Source: Mycolicibacterium sp. lyk4-40-TYG-92 (lineage in GTDB: Bacteria > Actinomycetota > Actinomycetes > Mycobacteriales > Mycobacteriaceae). From it: a DNA stretch of 64,000 nt. The position numbers and the translations under genes are program-made. Location: positions 211,187 to 275,186 of the forward strand of contig NZ_JARVRX010000011.1 in assembly GCF_030209435.1 (NCBI RefSeq), given 5' to 3'. Shown piece after piece: positions 1-8,286 of the stretch. Numbering within the stretch: position 1 is the stretch's first letter; every line of letters starts with the position of its first letter. Under the pieces are notes generated by a model. The model ran no database searches, was not told the origin of the DNA, and worked only from the letters and a program-made list of their open reading frames with translations.

Positions 1-2
1 CG

Positions 3-1097
3 ACCGACAACACCCCCGATGGCGAGGGCTTCTGGTCGGTTGCCACCTACGCGGAAACCCTTGCGGTGCTGCGTGATCCGGCGGCCTTCTCGTCGGTGAC
101 AGGCGGCTCGCGGCCATTCGGCGGAACCCTGATCCAGGACCTGTCCATCGCCGGCCAGGTGCTGAACATGATGGACGACCCGCGGCACGCGGAGATCCGG
201 CGGCTGGTCTCGTCGGGGCTGACGCCGCGGATGATCGCGCGGGTCGAGGACGACCTACGCGCGCGCAGCCGGGCGCTGCTGGACGCGGTGTCGCCGGGGG
301 TTCCGTTCGACTTCCTGGTCGACATCGCCGCCGAGCTGCCCATGCAGATGATCTGCATCCTCATGGGTATCCCTGAATCGCAACGGCATTGGCTTTTCGA
401 GGCCATCGAGCCGAGCTTCGATTTCGGCGGTTCGCGCAAGGCCGCCATCACCCGGTTGTCCGTCCAGGAGGCCGGCTCGCGGATGTACAACTTCGGCATG
501 GAGCTGATCGCAGCCAAGCGGGCCGAGCCCACCGACGACATGCTGTCGGTGGTGGCCAATGCACCCGACGTGTCGGACATCGAGGTGTACCTGTTCTTCA
601 ACCTGCTGTTCAGCGCGGGCGCCGAGACCACCCGCAACGCGGTGGCCGGCGGACTGTTGGCGTTGTGCGAGAACCCCTCTCAACTGGCACTGCTGCGCGC
701 CGACCTGTCGCTACTGCCGTCGGCGGTCGAGGAGATGGTGCGCTGGACCTCGCCGTCGCCGTCCAAACGGCGCACCGCCACGCGTGCCGTGTCGTTGGGC
801 GGCCGCGATATCGAGGCGGGGCAGAAGGTGGTGGTCTGGGAAGGTTCGGCCAACCGCGACGAGCTGGTATTCGAGCGAGCTGACGTCTTCGACGTGACCC
901 GGAAACCCAACCCGCACTTGGGCTTCGGGCAAGGTCTGCACTACTGCCTCGGCGCGAACCTGGCCCGCCTGGAGTTACGGGTGCTTTTCGAGGAGCTGCT
1001 CACCCGCTTCCCGGACATCCGGGTGGTCGAGCCGCCGGAATGGACCCGCAGCAACCGGCATACCGGGCTCCGGCACCTCTGGGTCTCCCTGTCGTGA
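3..1097 (+). CDS. cyp126: Cytochrome P450, CYP126-like (5' end outside window)
   Basis: Haem-thiolate monooxygenase. The reading frame is open to the left edge, so the start lies upstream. Visible P450 hallmarks are the I-helix motif SAGAETT (about nt 612-632), the K-helix ExxR in EEMVRW (about nt 730-747) and the haem loop FGQGLHYCLG (nt 924-953) with the axial Cys at 945-947. About 364 residues are present, so only a short N-terminal part is missing. I call it CYP126 because in M. tuberculosis, as I recall it, cyp126 is followed by an Rv0779c-type membrane protein and purC, as here. The natural substrate is not known to me. Its stop codon lies inside a palindrome. Confidence 0.85.
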   Translation, partial: TDNTPDGEGFWSVATYAETLAVLRDPAAFSSVTGGSRPFGGTLIQDLSIAGQVLNMMDDPRHAEIRRLVSSGLTPRMIARVEDDLRARSRALLDAVSPGVPFDFLVDIAAELPMQMICILMGIPESQRHWLFEAIEPSFDFGGSRKAAITRLSVQEAGSRMYNFGMELIAAKRAEPTDDMLSVVANAPDVSDIEVYLFFNLLFSAGAETTRNAVAGGLLALCENPSQLALLRADLSLLPSAVEEMVRWTSPSPSKRRTATRAVSLGGRDIEAGQKVVVWEGSANRDELVFERADVFDVTRKPNPHLGFGQGLHYCLGANLARLELRVLFEELLTRFPDIRVVEPPEWTRSNRHTGLRHLWVSLS

Positions 1098-1147
1098 CTT
1101 GTGCACGAAAATCCGCGCGCGGCGCGGAAAATCGTGCACAAATCACG
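1094..1147. repeat. Dispersed palindrome, copy 1 (stop codons in its arms)
   Basis: Arms TTGTGCACGA (1099-1108) and TCGTGCACAA (1132-1141) enclose a second stem, TCCGCG/CGCGGA, each separated by an AAA. The outer GTGA and TCAC supply the TGA stop of cyp126 (1095-1097) and the TGA stop of the convergent methyltransferase gene (1143-1145). A near-identical unit is at 19622-19670. It probably acts as a bidirectional terminator or stabilising hairpin. Confidence 0.75.
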
Positions 1148-2030
1148 CGGCCGTGCGCTTGTGATAGCTGGCGAGGGTGACGTCGAGCAGGCCTTCGGTG
1201 AAGTAGCGTTCGCAGCCGCGCAGATACTTCATGAAGCGCTGGTAGACCTCCTCGGATTGGATTTCCACCGCCTTCTCGTGGTTGGCCTCGAGCGCGTCGC
1301 CCCACGTCTTGAGCGTCCGGATGTAGTGCGGCCGTAGGGATATGGCCTCGGGGACGACGAAACCGGCAAGTGCGCCGTGCTCGATCATCATGTCTGTCGT
1401 CGGAATCCGGCCGCCGGGGAAGATTTCGGTGACGATGAATTTGATGAAGCGGGCGGTTTCGAAGGTGACTTTCTTGCCGTCCGCGTTCAACTGGTACGGA
1501 TGGAAGCCGACGCTGCTCTGAATGGTCATGCGGCCGTCGGCGGGAAGAATCTCGAAACACCTCTTGAAGAAATCCGGATAGCGTTCGAAACCGAAGTGCT
1601 CGAAGGCTTCGATGGACACGATGCGGTCGACGGGTTCGTCGAATTGTTCCCACCCGTGCAGCAGCACCCGGCGGGTTCGGTCGGTGTCGATGCCGTTCAG
1701 GAGTTCTTGGGTGAACGCCTTCTGGTTCTTCGACAACGTCAATCCGATGACGTTGACGTCGTACTTCTCGACTGCTCGTCTGGCCGTGGCGCCCCAGCCA
1801 CAACCGATGTCCAACAACGTCATTCCGGGTTTCAGGTCGAGCTTGTCGAGGTTGAGATCGATTTTCGCGAGCTGCGCGCCTTCGAGGTTCAGGGTCGGAG
1901 GTTCGAAGTAGGCGCAGCTGTAGGTACGCGACGGGTCTTGGAACAGCGCGAAGAAATCGTCGGACAGGTCGTAATGGGCTTGGATCTCTTCGAAGTGCGG
2001 GCGCATTTCTTCTTGGGAACCAGCAGGCAT
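1143..2030 (-). CDS. Mycolic acid methyltransferase, MmaA4/Hma-like
   Basis: SAM-dependent cyclopropane/methoxy-mycolic acid synthase family (295 aa), modifying the meromycolate chain of cell-wall mycolic acids. The SAM-binding motif is LLDIGCGWG, with the family blocks QAHYDLSDDFFALF, RTYSCAYFE and IFPGGR. The signatures FFALFQDP, SYFEPP-like CAYFEPP and MKYLRGCE match remembered MmaA4 (hydroxymycolate synthase) better than PcaA or CmaA2. It lies 74 nt downstream of a second family member in the same orientation, so the two are probably co-transcribed. An internal ATG at 2006 is an alternative start. Regiospecificity cannot be read from sequence alone. Confidence 0.8.
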   Translation of the reverse strand: MPAGSQEEMRPHFEEIQAHYDLSDDFFALFQDPSRTYSCAYFEPPTLNLEGAQLAKIDLNLDKLDLKPGMTLLDIGCGWGATARRAVEKYDVNVIGLTLSKNQKAFTQELLNGIDTDRTRRVLLHGWEQFDEPVDRIVSIEAFEHFGFERYPDFFKRCFEILPADGRMTIQSSVGFHPYQLNADGKKVTFETARFIKFIVTEIFPGGRIPTTDMMIEHGALAGFVVPEAISLRPHYIRTLKTWGDALEANHEKAVEIQSEEVYQRFMKYLRGCERYFTEGLLDVTLASYHKRTAA

Positions 2031-2104
2031 GGATCCGTGCTTTCCAACGCAGCGCTATGCCACGTCTTTGTGATGGCGGTCTGGTAGAAGGCTGTTGTGG
2101 TCGG

Positions 2105-2968
2105 TCACTTCTGCAAGGTGAATTGGTTGACGTCCACCTGGCGGCGACGGAACATGTCCGCACAGCCCGTCAGATATTTCATGTAGCGGTCGTAGACCTC
2201 TACGGATTGCACCGCGATCGCCTCGTCGCGATGCGCCTCCAGCGCCTCGGCCCACAGATCCAGGGTCCGCGCATAGTGCGGCTGCAGCGATTGCACCCGG
2301 GTCACCCGGAATCCGGCCGCGCCGGCCTGGTCACAGACCATCTGAATGGACGGCAGACGGCCGCCGGGGAAGATCTCGGTGATGATGAACTTGATGAACC
2401 TCGCCAGCTCGAAAGTCAGTGGTACCCCGAGTTCGGCGGCCTCACCCGGATTGATGCCGCAGATGGTGTGCAGCAGCATGACGCCATCAGGCGGCAACGC
2501 GTCATAGGCCATCTGAAAGAACGCCGGATATCGGTCGTGACCGAAATGCTCGAACGCGCCGATCGACACGATGCGGTCCACCGGTTCGTCGAACTGCTCC
2601 CACCCCTCCAGATACACGCGGCGCGAACGCGTGGTCTCCAGGCCGTCGAGCAGTTGATTGACATGTGCGGCTTGGTTTTTCGACAGGGTCAGCCCGACGA
2701 CATCGACGTCGTACTTCTCGGTTGCGCGCCGCATCGTCGCGCCCCAGCCGCAGCCGACATCGAGCAGTGTCATGCCCGGCTCGAGGCCCAGCTTGCCCAG
2801 CGCGAGGTCGATCTTCGCCAATTGGGCCTCTTCCAGCGTCATGTCGTCACGCTCGAAATATGCACAACTGTAGGTCTGGCTCGGATCCAGAAACAGTCTG
2901 AAGAAATCGTCTGACAAGTCGTAATGCGCCTGGACGTCCGCAAAATGCGGTTTGAGTTTTTCTGCCAT
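2105..2968 (-). CDS. Mycolic acid cyclopropane synthase, PcaA/CmaA-like
   Basis: SAM-dependent mycolate cyclopropanase family, 287 aa, the usual length of PcaA and CmaA1. I start it at ATG 2968 because GGAGAGGAAG stands just upstream and the protein then begins MAEKLKPHF as in relatives; the frame is open further upstream without family similarity. Motifs are LLDVGCGWG (SAM), SCAYFERDDMTLEEAQ, GWEQFDEPVDRI and IFPGGRLPS. PcaA-like signatures are SIGAFEHFGH and the ending VNQFTL. It is the first gene of the pair with the MmaA4-like gene. The product should introduce a cyclopropane into the meromycolate chain; which position is inference. Confidence 0.85.
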   Translation of the reverse strand: MAEKLKPHFADVQAHYDLSDDFFRLFLDPSQTYSCAYFERDDMTLEEAQLAKIDLALGKLGLEPGMTLLDVGCGWGATMRRATEKYDVDVVGLTLSKNQAAHVNQLLDGLETTRSRRVYLEGWEQFDEPVDRIVSIGAFEHFGHDRYPAFFQMAYDALPPDGVMLLHTICGINPGEAAELGVPLTFELARFIKFIITEIFPGGRLPSIQMVCDQAGAAGFRVTRVQSLQPHYARTLDLWAEALEAHRDEAIAVQSVEVYDRYMKYLTGCADMFRRRQVDVNQFTLQK

Positions 2969-3345
2969 GGCTTCCTCTCCTGGCCGACGGCCTGGGAATG
3001 CTGATCGCGCGTACACCTGCTCAGCCGGCGACGTCGACGGCGCGTAGGAGGTGTGTTGTGCCCTGTACACGTTTGCGGTGCCCGCACGGTTCACGAGCAC
3101 GACAACTGGTATTCGTTGCCAGGTTTGAGTTGGATGGGTCCGGCGCCGAAATTGATGGATTGCCCGGTTGCTGGAGCGACATCGGCGCAGCGATCAGCAG
3201 CGCAGGAATTCGCGGTCTGGCGGCGCCCGCGCTGCTGGAGCGGTGAACCAGAGAAGCCCTGAAATATGTTGCCGACGGCTTACCAGTGAAGCAACGACTC
3301 AGCGGCAATGCAAGGGCAAACCTTGAGAATCGTCGGTGTCGTCCG
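2969..3345. other. Intergenic region, no gene seen
   Basis: 377 nt between the start of the PcaA-like gene and the stop of the Rv0779c-like gene. It must hold the promoter of the methyltransferase pair. I see no convincing coding frame: the open frames lack family similarity and have poor codon pattern. GACTCAGCGGCAATG at 3296-3310 resembles CGAATCAGCGGCAATG near 52840 and may be part of a terminator. Confidence 0.5.
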
Positions 3346-3975
3346 TCAGGACGATGTGGGGCGGGCCGGGCGTAGACCGGCCGACCGCAACTCGAGTGCC
3401 GCCAGCTTCCGGATGGCGATGGTGTCGTGGGTGCGCCAGGCGGTCACCGGGTCGTCGGAAACCTCCGTCAACTGTGCCAACGGCCGGTTGGCCAGCGCCC
3501 GCAACGCCAGCAGCTGCTCGCCGGCATCGGTCGACGCCAGCGTCACCGCCGTCCACTTACGGCGGAAGAACCTGATCCGCAGCACCAGCCACGGCATCGC
3601 GACGGCGAGGATCGGCGGCAGCGCCACCGCCAGCGCCAGCACCCACGCCAGCCAGCCGGCTGTGCTGTGCAGGCTGTCACCCGCGCCGGCGATGTCGACC
3701 GCGGCGTTGCCGGCCGACCGCAACGGGCCGCCGAACGCCTTCCCGATCAGGGGAATGCCGTCGGCGTTATGGCCGGCGGAGGCCAGGCTGCCGGCGACGC
3801 CGTCGGCGCCGTCGTGCACCTGGCGCCCGACGTCGGCGATGGTGGCGATCGCGCTGTGCACCGCGACGCCGACGGAAACCCAGATGGCGAACCACACCAA
3901 CGCGACGACGTCGCTGGTCAGCTGGGCGAGCAACCGGCCCGGCGTCCGGGCGTAGGGCACGTAGCGCGAACTCAT
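3346..3975 (-). CDS. Membrane protein of the Rv0779c type
   Basis: About 209 aa, unknown function. The first hydrophobic segment is near residues 20-42 (SDVVALVWFAIWVSVGV) and the second near 110-135 (LAWVLALAVALPPILAVAMPWLVL), followed by a basic stretch RIRFFRRKW and a charged C-terminal cytoplasmic part. The start at ATG 3975 follows a weak GGGATGG; ATG 3984 three codons upstream is possible. Divergent from purC, with starts 30 nt apart. Named only by position (between cyp126 and purC) and topology. Confidence 0.7.
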   Translation of the reverse strand: MSSRYVPYARTPGRLLAQLTSDVVALVWFAIWVSVGVAVHSAIATIADVGRQVHDGADGVAGSLASAGHNADGIPLIGKAFGGPLRSAGNAAVDIAGAGDSLHSTAGWLAWVLALAVALPPILAVAMPWLVLRIRFFRRKWTAVTLASTDAGEQLLALRALANRPLAQLTEVSDDPVTAWRTHDTIAIRKLAALELRSAGLRPARPTSS

Positions 3976-4005
3976 GCCAACCATCCCAACAGATAGGGTG
4001 GTCCG

Positions 4006-4905
4006 ATGCGCCCAGCTTTGTCCGACTACCGGCATCTGACCAGCGGCAAGGTTCGCGATCTGTACCGCATCGACGACGACCACCTGCTGTTCGTCGCATC
4101 GGACCGGATCTCGGCTTTCGACTATGTCCTCGACAGCGAGATCCCGGACAAGGGCCGCGTGCTCACCGCCATGAGCGTCTTCTTCTTCGACTATCTGGCC
4201 GAGCAGCTGGGCACCGCCAACCACCTCGCGGGTCCGGCCGACGACGAGCGCATCCCCGCCGAGGTGCTGGGCCGCGCGCTGGTGGTGCGGAGCCTGGAGA
4301 TGATGCCGGTCGAATGCGTGGCGCGCGGATACCTGACCGGTTCGGGGCTCATCGACTACCGCAACACGGGCCAGGTGTGCGGCATTGCGCTGCCGGCCGG
4401 CCTGACCGAAGCCAGCCGCTTCGCCGAGCCGCTGTTCACGCCGGCGACCAAGGCCGAGATCGGTGCGCACGACGAGAACATCGCGTTCGACGCGGTCGTG
4501 AAGCTCGTCGGCGCCGAGCGGGCCGCGCAGCTGCGCGACGAGACCCTGAAGGTCTACAGCGCCGCCGCCGCGCATGCGTTGACCAAGGGAATCATCCTGG
4601 CGGACACCAAGTTCGAGTTCGGCGTCGACGCCGACGGCGGGCTGGTGCTGGCCGACGAGGTGCTGACCCCGGACTCGTCGCGGTACTGGCCGGTGGACGG
4701 CTACGCCGAAGGTGTGGTGCAGCCCAGCTTCGACAAGCAGTTCGTCCGGAACTGGCTGACCGGTCCGGACTCCGGCTGGGACCGCGCCGGTGATACCCCG
4801 CCGCCGGCATTGCCCGACGACATCGTCGAGGCCACCCGGGCGCGGTACATCGAAGCGTACGAACGGATTTCAGGCCGCCGCTTTGCCGATTGGATCGGCG
4901 CATGA
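4006..4905 (+). CDS. purC: SAICAR synthetase (phosphoribosylaminoimidazole-succinocarboxamide synthase)
   Basis: Catalyses ATP-dependent condensation of CAIR with aspartate to SAICAR in de novo purine synthesis (299 aa). It begins with the family motif SGKVRDLYRID and contains ARGYLTGSG, DTKFEFG and DEVLTPDSSRYW. TAGGGT (3994-3999) lies 6 nt before the ATG, so the transcript is probably leaderless. Its last four bases overlap the start of the peptidase gene (ATGA), implying translational coupling. Confidence 0.97.
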   Translation: MRPALSDYRHLTSGKVRDLYRIDDDHLLFVASDRISAFDYVLDSEIPDKGRVLTAMSVFFFDYLAEQLGTANHLAGPADDERIPAEVLGRALVVRSLEMMPVECVARGYLTGSGLIDYRNTGQVCGIALPAGLTEASRFAEPLFTPATKAEIGAHDENIAFDAVVKLVGAERAAQLRDETLKVYSAAAAHALTKGIILADTKFEFGVDADGGLVLADEVLTPDSSRYWPVDGYAEGVVQPSFDKQFVRNWLTGPDSGWDRAGDTPPPALPDDIVEATRARYIEAYERISGRRFADWIGA

Positions 4906-7064
4906 GCATGAGCACGCCGCCCGTCGCCAAGAAGGTCGAGCACCGCCGCGAGCACCACGGCGATGTGTTCATCGACCCGTACGAGTGGATGCGGGACAAG
5001 AACGACCCTGAGGTGATCGCGCTACTGAACGCGGAGAACGCCTACACGGAGGAGATCACCGCGCCGCTGGAACCGTTGCGGCAGAAGATCTTCGACGAGA
5101 TCAAGGCCCGCACCAAGGAGACCGACCTGTCGGTGCCGACGCGTCGCGGTGAGTGGTGGTATTACGCCCGCAGCTTCGAGGGCAAGCAGTACAGCGTGCA
5201 CTGCCGGTGCCCCATCAGCGATCCCGACGACTGGACCCCGCCGCAGCTCGACGAGCACACCGAGGTCCCCGGCGAGCAGGTGCTGCTGGACGAGAACGTC
5301 GAGGCCGAGGGCCACGACTTCTTCTCGCTCGGCGCGGCCACCGTCAGCGTCGACGCCAACATCCTGGCGTACTCCGTCGACACCGTCGGCGACGAGCGAT
5401 ACACGCTGAAGTTCAAGGACTTACGCACCGGCGAGCTGTACGACGACCGGATCACCGGCATCGGTGCGGGCGGCACCTGGGCGGCCGACAACCGGACGCT
5501 CTACTACGTCACGGTCGACGATGCCTGGCGGCCGGACACCGTCTGGCGACACCGGCTGGGTTCCGGGCTGCCCGGCGAGAAGGTGCACCACGAATCCGAC
5601 GAGCGGTTCTGGGTGGGCGTGGGCCGCACCCGCAGTGACAAGTACATCTTCATCGCCGCGGGCAGTGCCGTCACGTCCGAGGTGCGCTACGCCGACGCGC
5701 GTGACGCCAAGGCAGAGTTCGCGGTGGTGTTGCCGCGTAAGGACTCCGTGGAGTACTCGGTCGAGCACGCGGTGGTCGGTGGCGAGGATCGGTTCCTGAT
5801 CCTGCACAACGACGGTGCCGAGAACTTCGCGCTGGTGGATGTGCCGGTGGCGGAGGCCCCGCTGACGAACCTCGACGGCGCCCGCACGCTCATCGAGCAC
5901 CGCGACGATGTGCGACTCGACGGTGTCGACGCCTTCGCCGACCAGCTGGTGGTCAGCTATCGCCGGGAAGCGTTGCCGCGAATCCAGCTGTGGCCCTTCG
6001 ATTCCGACGGAAACTACGGCGAAACCCAGGAGATCGCGTTCGAGTCGGAATTGATGTCGGTCGGTCTGTCGGGCAACCCGAACTGGTCGTCGCCGCGGCT
6101 GCGGGTGGGGGCGACGTCATTCGTCATCCCGGTGCGGATCTACGACCTGGACCTGGCCACCGGCGAGCGAATCCTGTTGCGCGAGCAGCCGGTTCTCGGT
6201 GACTACCGGCCAGAGGACTACCTCGAGCGCCGGGACTGGGCGGTGGCTGCCGACGGCACGAAGGTGCCGCTCTCGATCATCCAGCGGGTGGGCGCGCCGA
6301 CCCCGGCACCGGCGCTGCTGTACGGCTACGGCGCCTACGAGTCCTGCGAGGACCCGCGCTTCTCGATCGCCCGGCTCTCGCTGCTGGACCGCGGCGTGGT
6401 GTTCGTCATCGCGCACGTGCGCGGCGGCGGTGAGCTGGGTCGTGGCTGGTACGAGCACGGCAAGCTGCTGGAGAAGAAGAACACCTTCACCGACTTCATC
6501 AGTGCCGCAGAGCATCTCATTGCAACCGGGGTCACCCGGCCGGAGAATCTCGTCGCCCTCGGCGGCAGTGCCGGCGGTCTGCTGATGGGTGCGGTCGCCA
6601 ACATGGCGCCCCAGCTGTTCGCCGGCATCCTGGCGCAGGTGCCCTTCGTCGACGCCCTGACCACCATCCTCGACCCGTCCCTGCCGCTCACCGTGACCGA
6701 GTGGGACGAGTGGGGTAATCCGTTGGCGGACAAGGAAGTCTACGACTACATGAAGTCCTATACGCCGTACGAGAACGTGACGGCCCAGGACTATCCGAAC
6801 ATCCTGGCCATGACGTCGCTGAACGACACCCGGGTGTACTACGTCGAGCCGGCGAAATGGGTTGCCGCGCTGCGCAGTACCAAGACCGACAACCATCCCG
6901 TCCTGCTCAAGACCGAGATGGCGGCCGGGCACGGCGGCACGAGCGGGCGCTACGAACGCTGGAAAGAAGCTGCGTTCCAGTACGCCTGGGTGCTAGCCAC
7001 CGCGGACCGCGACAAATATGGCAGCGGCCAGGTAGACGACCTCCTGGACGGAGCGCACGCCTAG
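4902..7064 (+). CDS. ptrB: Oligopeptidase B / prolyl oligopeptidase (S9 family), full length
   Basis: Serine peptidase cleaving short peptides after basic residues, cytoplasmic, 720 aa. The N-terminal half is a beta-propeller and the C-terminal half an alpha/beta-hydrolase. The catalytic triad is visible: Ser556 in GGSAGG, Asp642 in SLNDTRVYY and His677 in AAGHGG; HVRGGGELGRGW is also conserved. The start at ATG 4902 overlaps the purC stop; ATG 4908 is an alternative. In M. tuberculosis, as I recall, this gene is split into ptrBa/ptrBb; here it is one intact frame. The 3' end overlaps the convergent doxX-like gene by 72 nt. Confidence 0.95.
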   Translation: MSMSTPPVAKKVEHRREHHGDVFIDPYEWMRDKNDPEVIALLNAENAYTEEITAPLEPLRQKIFDEIKARTKETDLSVPTRRGEWWYYARSFEGKQYSVHCRCPISDPDDWTPPQLDEHTEVPGEQVLLDENVEAEGHDFFSLGAATVSVDANILAYSVDTVGDERYTLKFKDLRTGELYDDRITGIGAGGTWAADNRTLYYVTVDDAWRPDTVWRHRLGSGLPGEKVHHESDERFWVGVGRTRSDKYIFIAAGSAVTSEVRYADARDAKAEFAVVLPRKDSVEYSVEHAVVGGEDRFLILHNDGAENFALVDVPVAEAPLTNLDGARTLIEHRDDVRLDGVDAFADQLVVSYRREALPRIQLWPFDSDGNYGETQEIAFESELMSVGLSGNPNWSSPRLRVGATSFVIPVRIYDLDLATGERILLREQPVLGDYRPEDYLERRDWAVAADGTKVPLSIIQRVGAPTPAPALLYGYGAYESCEDPRFSIARLSLLDRGVVFVIAHVRGGGELGRGWYEHGKLLEKKNTFTDFISAAEHLIATGVTRPENLVALGGSAGGLLMGAVANMAPQLFAGILAQVPFVDALTTILDPSLPLTVTEWDEWGNPLADKEVYDYMKSYTPYENVTAQDYPNILAMTSLNDTRVYYVEPAKWVAALRSTKTDNHPVLLKTEMAAGHGGTSGRYERWKEAAFQYAWVLATADRDKYGSGQVDDLLDGAHA

Positions 7065-7439
7065 GTTCGACGCCATCGACGGCGGAGTATCGGGCATCTG
7101 CGCGGCGTAGATGTTGGCCGGAAACATGGCCAGCATCAACAGGAACAGGCAGATCGCGGCCGCGACGCGCGTGGGTGGAAACAGGAGCCCGGCGGCGCCG
7201 AGCAGTTCGAGCACGCCGGTGACGGCCACCAGCCGTTCTGGCGACGGCAACTGCGGCGGGACGATCGCGATCATGTCGCGCCGCATGCCGGGGGTGAAAT
7301 GTGCGACACCGGTCATGAAGAACATCAGGGCCAGGCCGACCGCGATGGCGCTCGGCCAGCTGTCGAAATACCCGACTCCGAGCCAGCCGGCCACGCGTGC
7401 GCCCAAACTGCCCAGTACGAGAGCGAGAAGAACGGCCAC
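6993..7439 (-). CDS. DoxX family membrane protein
   Basis: Small integral membrane protein with four hydrophobic segments (near residues 2-15, 30-45, 75-100 and 125-145) and the DoxX-like block VTGVLELLGAAGLLFP. Exact role unknown; family members are linked to thiol/oxidative stress or membrane redox functions. The frame is open to ATG 7454, but GGAGG sits inside that reading 8 nt before GTG 7439. The operator abuts ATG 7454, so I prefer GTG 7439 (148 aa). It overlaps ptrB tail-to-tail and is divergent from a TetR gene that probably represses it. Confidence 0.8.
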   Translation of the reverse strand: MAVLLALVLGSLGARVAGWLGVGYFDSWPSAIAVGLALMFFMTGVAHFTPGMRRDMIAIVPPQLPSPERLVAVTGVLELLGAAGLLFPPTRVAAAICLFLLMLAMFPANIYAAQMPDTPPSMASNLGVRSVQEVVYLAAAIFVAVRGG

Positions 7440-7454
7440 GAGCTGTGCCTCCAT

Positions 7455-7475
7455 AATCTAGTCGGTGTCTAGATT
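7455..7475. promoter_or_regulatory. TetR operator between doxX-like gene and tetR
   Basis: Perfect 7-bp arms AATCTAG (7455-7461) and CTAGATT (7469-7475) around a 7-nt spacer, in the 64-80 nt divergent gap. It lies immediately upstream of the doxX-like coding region and about 30 nt upstream of the leaderless promoter hexamer of the TetR gene. It is therefore well placed to control both. Confidence 0.65.
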
Positions 7476-7518
7476 GAGGATAGCGCTGAACTTGGCGCTG
7501 TCAAGATAAGATGCCGCC

Positions 7519-8070
7519 ATGGCCAAGGACAGCTACCACCATGGCGACCTGAAGGCCGTGATCCTCGAGCAGGCGGCCGCCCTCGTTGCCGAACGTGGCG
7601 CCGACGGCATCTCCTTGCGCGAGTTGGCCCGTGCCGCCGGGGTGTCGCATGCCGCGCCGGCGCACCACTTCACCGATCGGCGGGGGCTGTTCACCGCGCT
7701 CGCGACCGAGGGGTTCACGCAACTGGCTGCCGCCCTCGGTACCGTCGAGTCCGAATTCGCCTACGCGGCAAAGGCTTACGTGCAGTTCGCCCTCGACCAC
7801 CCCGGCCACTACGCCGTCATGTTCGACAAGACGCTCTACGACGCGGCCGACCCGGCGCTGCGCGCCGCCGAAGCCGAGGCGGCCGCCGCGCTGACGGGCG
7901 GCGTCGCGACCCTCGCCGATCCCAATGCGCAGAACGACCCCGAGGGCTCGGCCCTGGCTGCCTGGTCGCTGGTCCACGGTTTCGCCCTGCTGACCCTCAA
8001 CGGCGCCGTCACCGACGGCGACCCCGTCGATACCGCCGAACGTCTCGCCCGGATTCTCTTCTCCGGCTGA
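7519..8070 (+). CDS. TetR/AcrR family transcriptional regulator
   Basis: DNA-binding one-component regulator, 183 aa. The N-terminal helix-turn-helix spans residues about 10-55 (HHGDLKAVILEQAAALV...ISLRELARAAGVSHAAPAHHFTDRRGLF). The C-terminal part matches the TetR_C_33-like ligand domain (FALDHPGHYAVMFD). TAAGAT at 7507-7512 lies 6 nt before the ATG, indicating a leaderless mRNA. The likely target is the divergent doxX-like gene; the ligand is unknown. Confidence 0.85.
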   Translation: MAKDSYHHGDLKAVILEQAAALVAERGADGISLRELARAAGVSHAAPAHHFTDRRGLFTALATEGFTQLAAALGTVESEFAYAAKAYVQFALDHPGHYAVMFDKTLYDAADPALRAAEAEAAAALTGGVATLADPNAQNDPEGSALAAWSLVHGFALLTLNGAVTDGDPVDTAERLARILFSG

Positions 8071-8082
8071 GTAGAACTTCCC

Positions 8083-8208
8083 GCGAGCGGCCGTGTCTGC
8101 GCGGCAACACGCCGGGTTTCGCGTGCAGGGAGGTGTCGCTCACCGCTGCCGAGCGGCCGCGTTTTGTACACATACGTCGGCGTTTCGCGTACAAACACGG
8201 CCGCTCGC
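8083..8208. repeat. Dispersed GAGCGGCCG palindrome, copy 1 (compound)
   Basis: GAGCGGCCGCGTTTTGTAC (8151-8169) faces GTACAAACACGGCCGCTC (8189-8206). A further GCGAGCGGCCGTGT (8083-8096) can also pair with the right arm, so three half-sites are present. The right arm is identical over 18 nt to one at 27998-28015. It fills most of the 216-nt gap between tetR and the DUF2334 gene; I see no gene here. Confidence 0.7.
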
Positions 8209-8286
8209 GCTAAAGGGGAGCCAGTGTTCAGGCGGCACCAATGTCACGGCAACCGCCGGGACACCTGACGTTGTCACACTGCTTAC

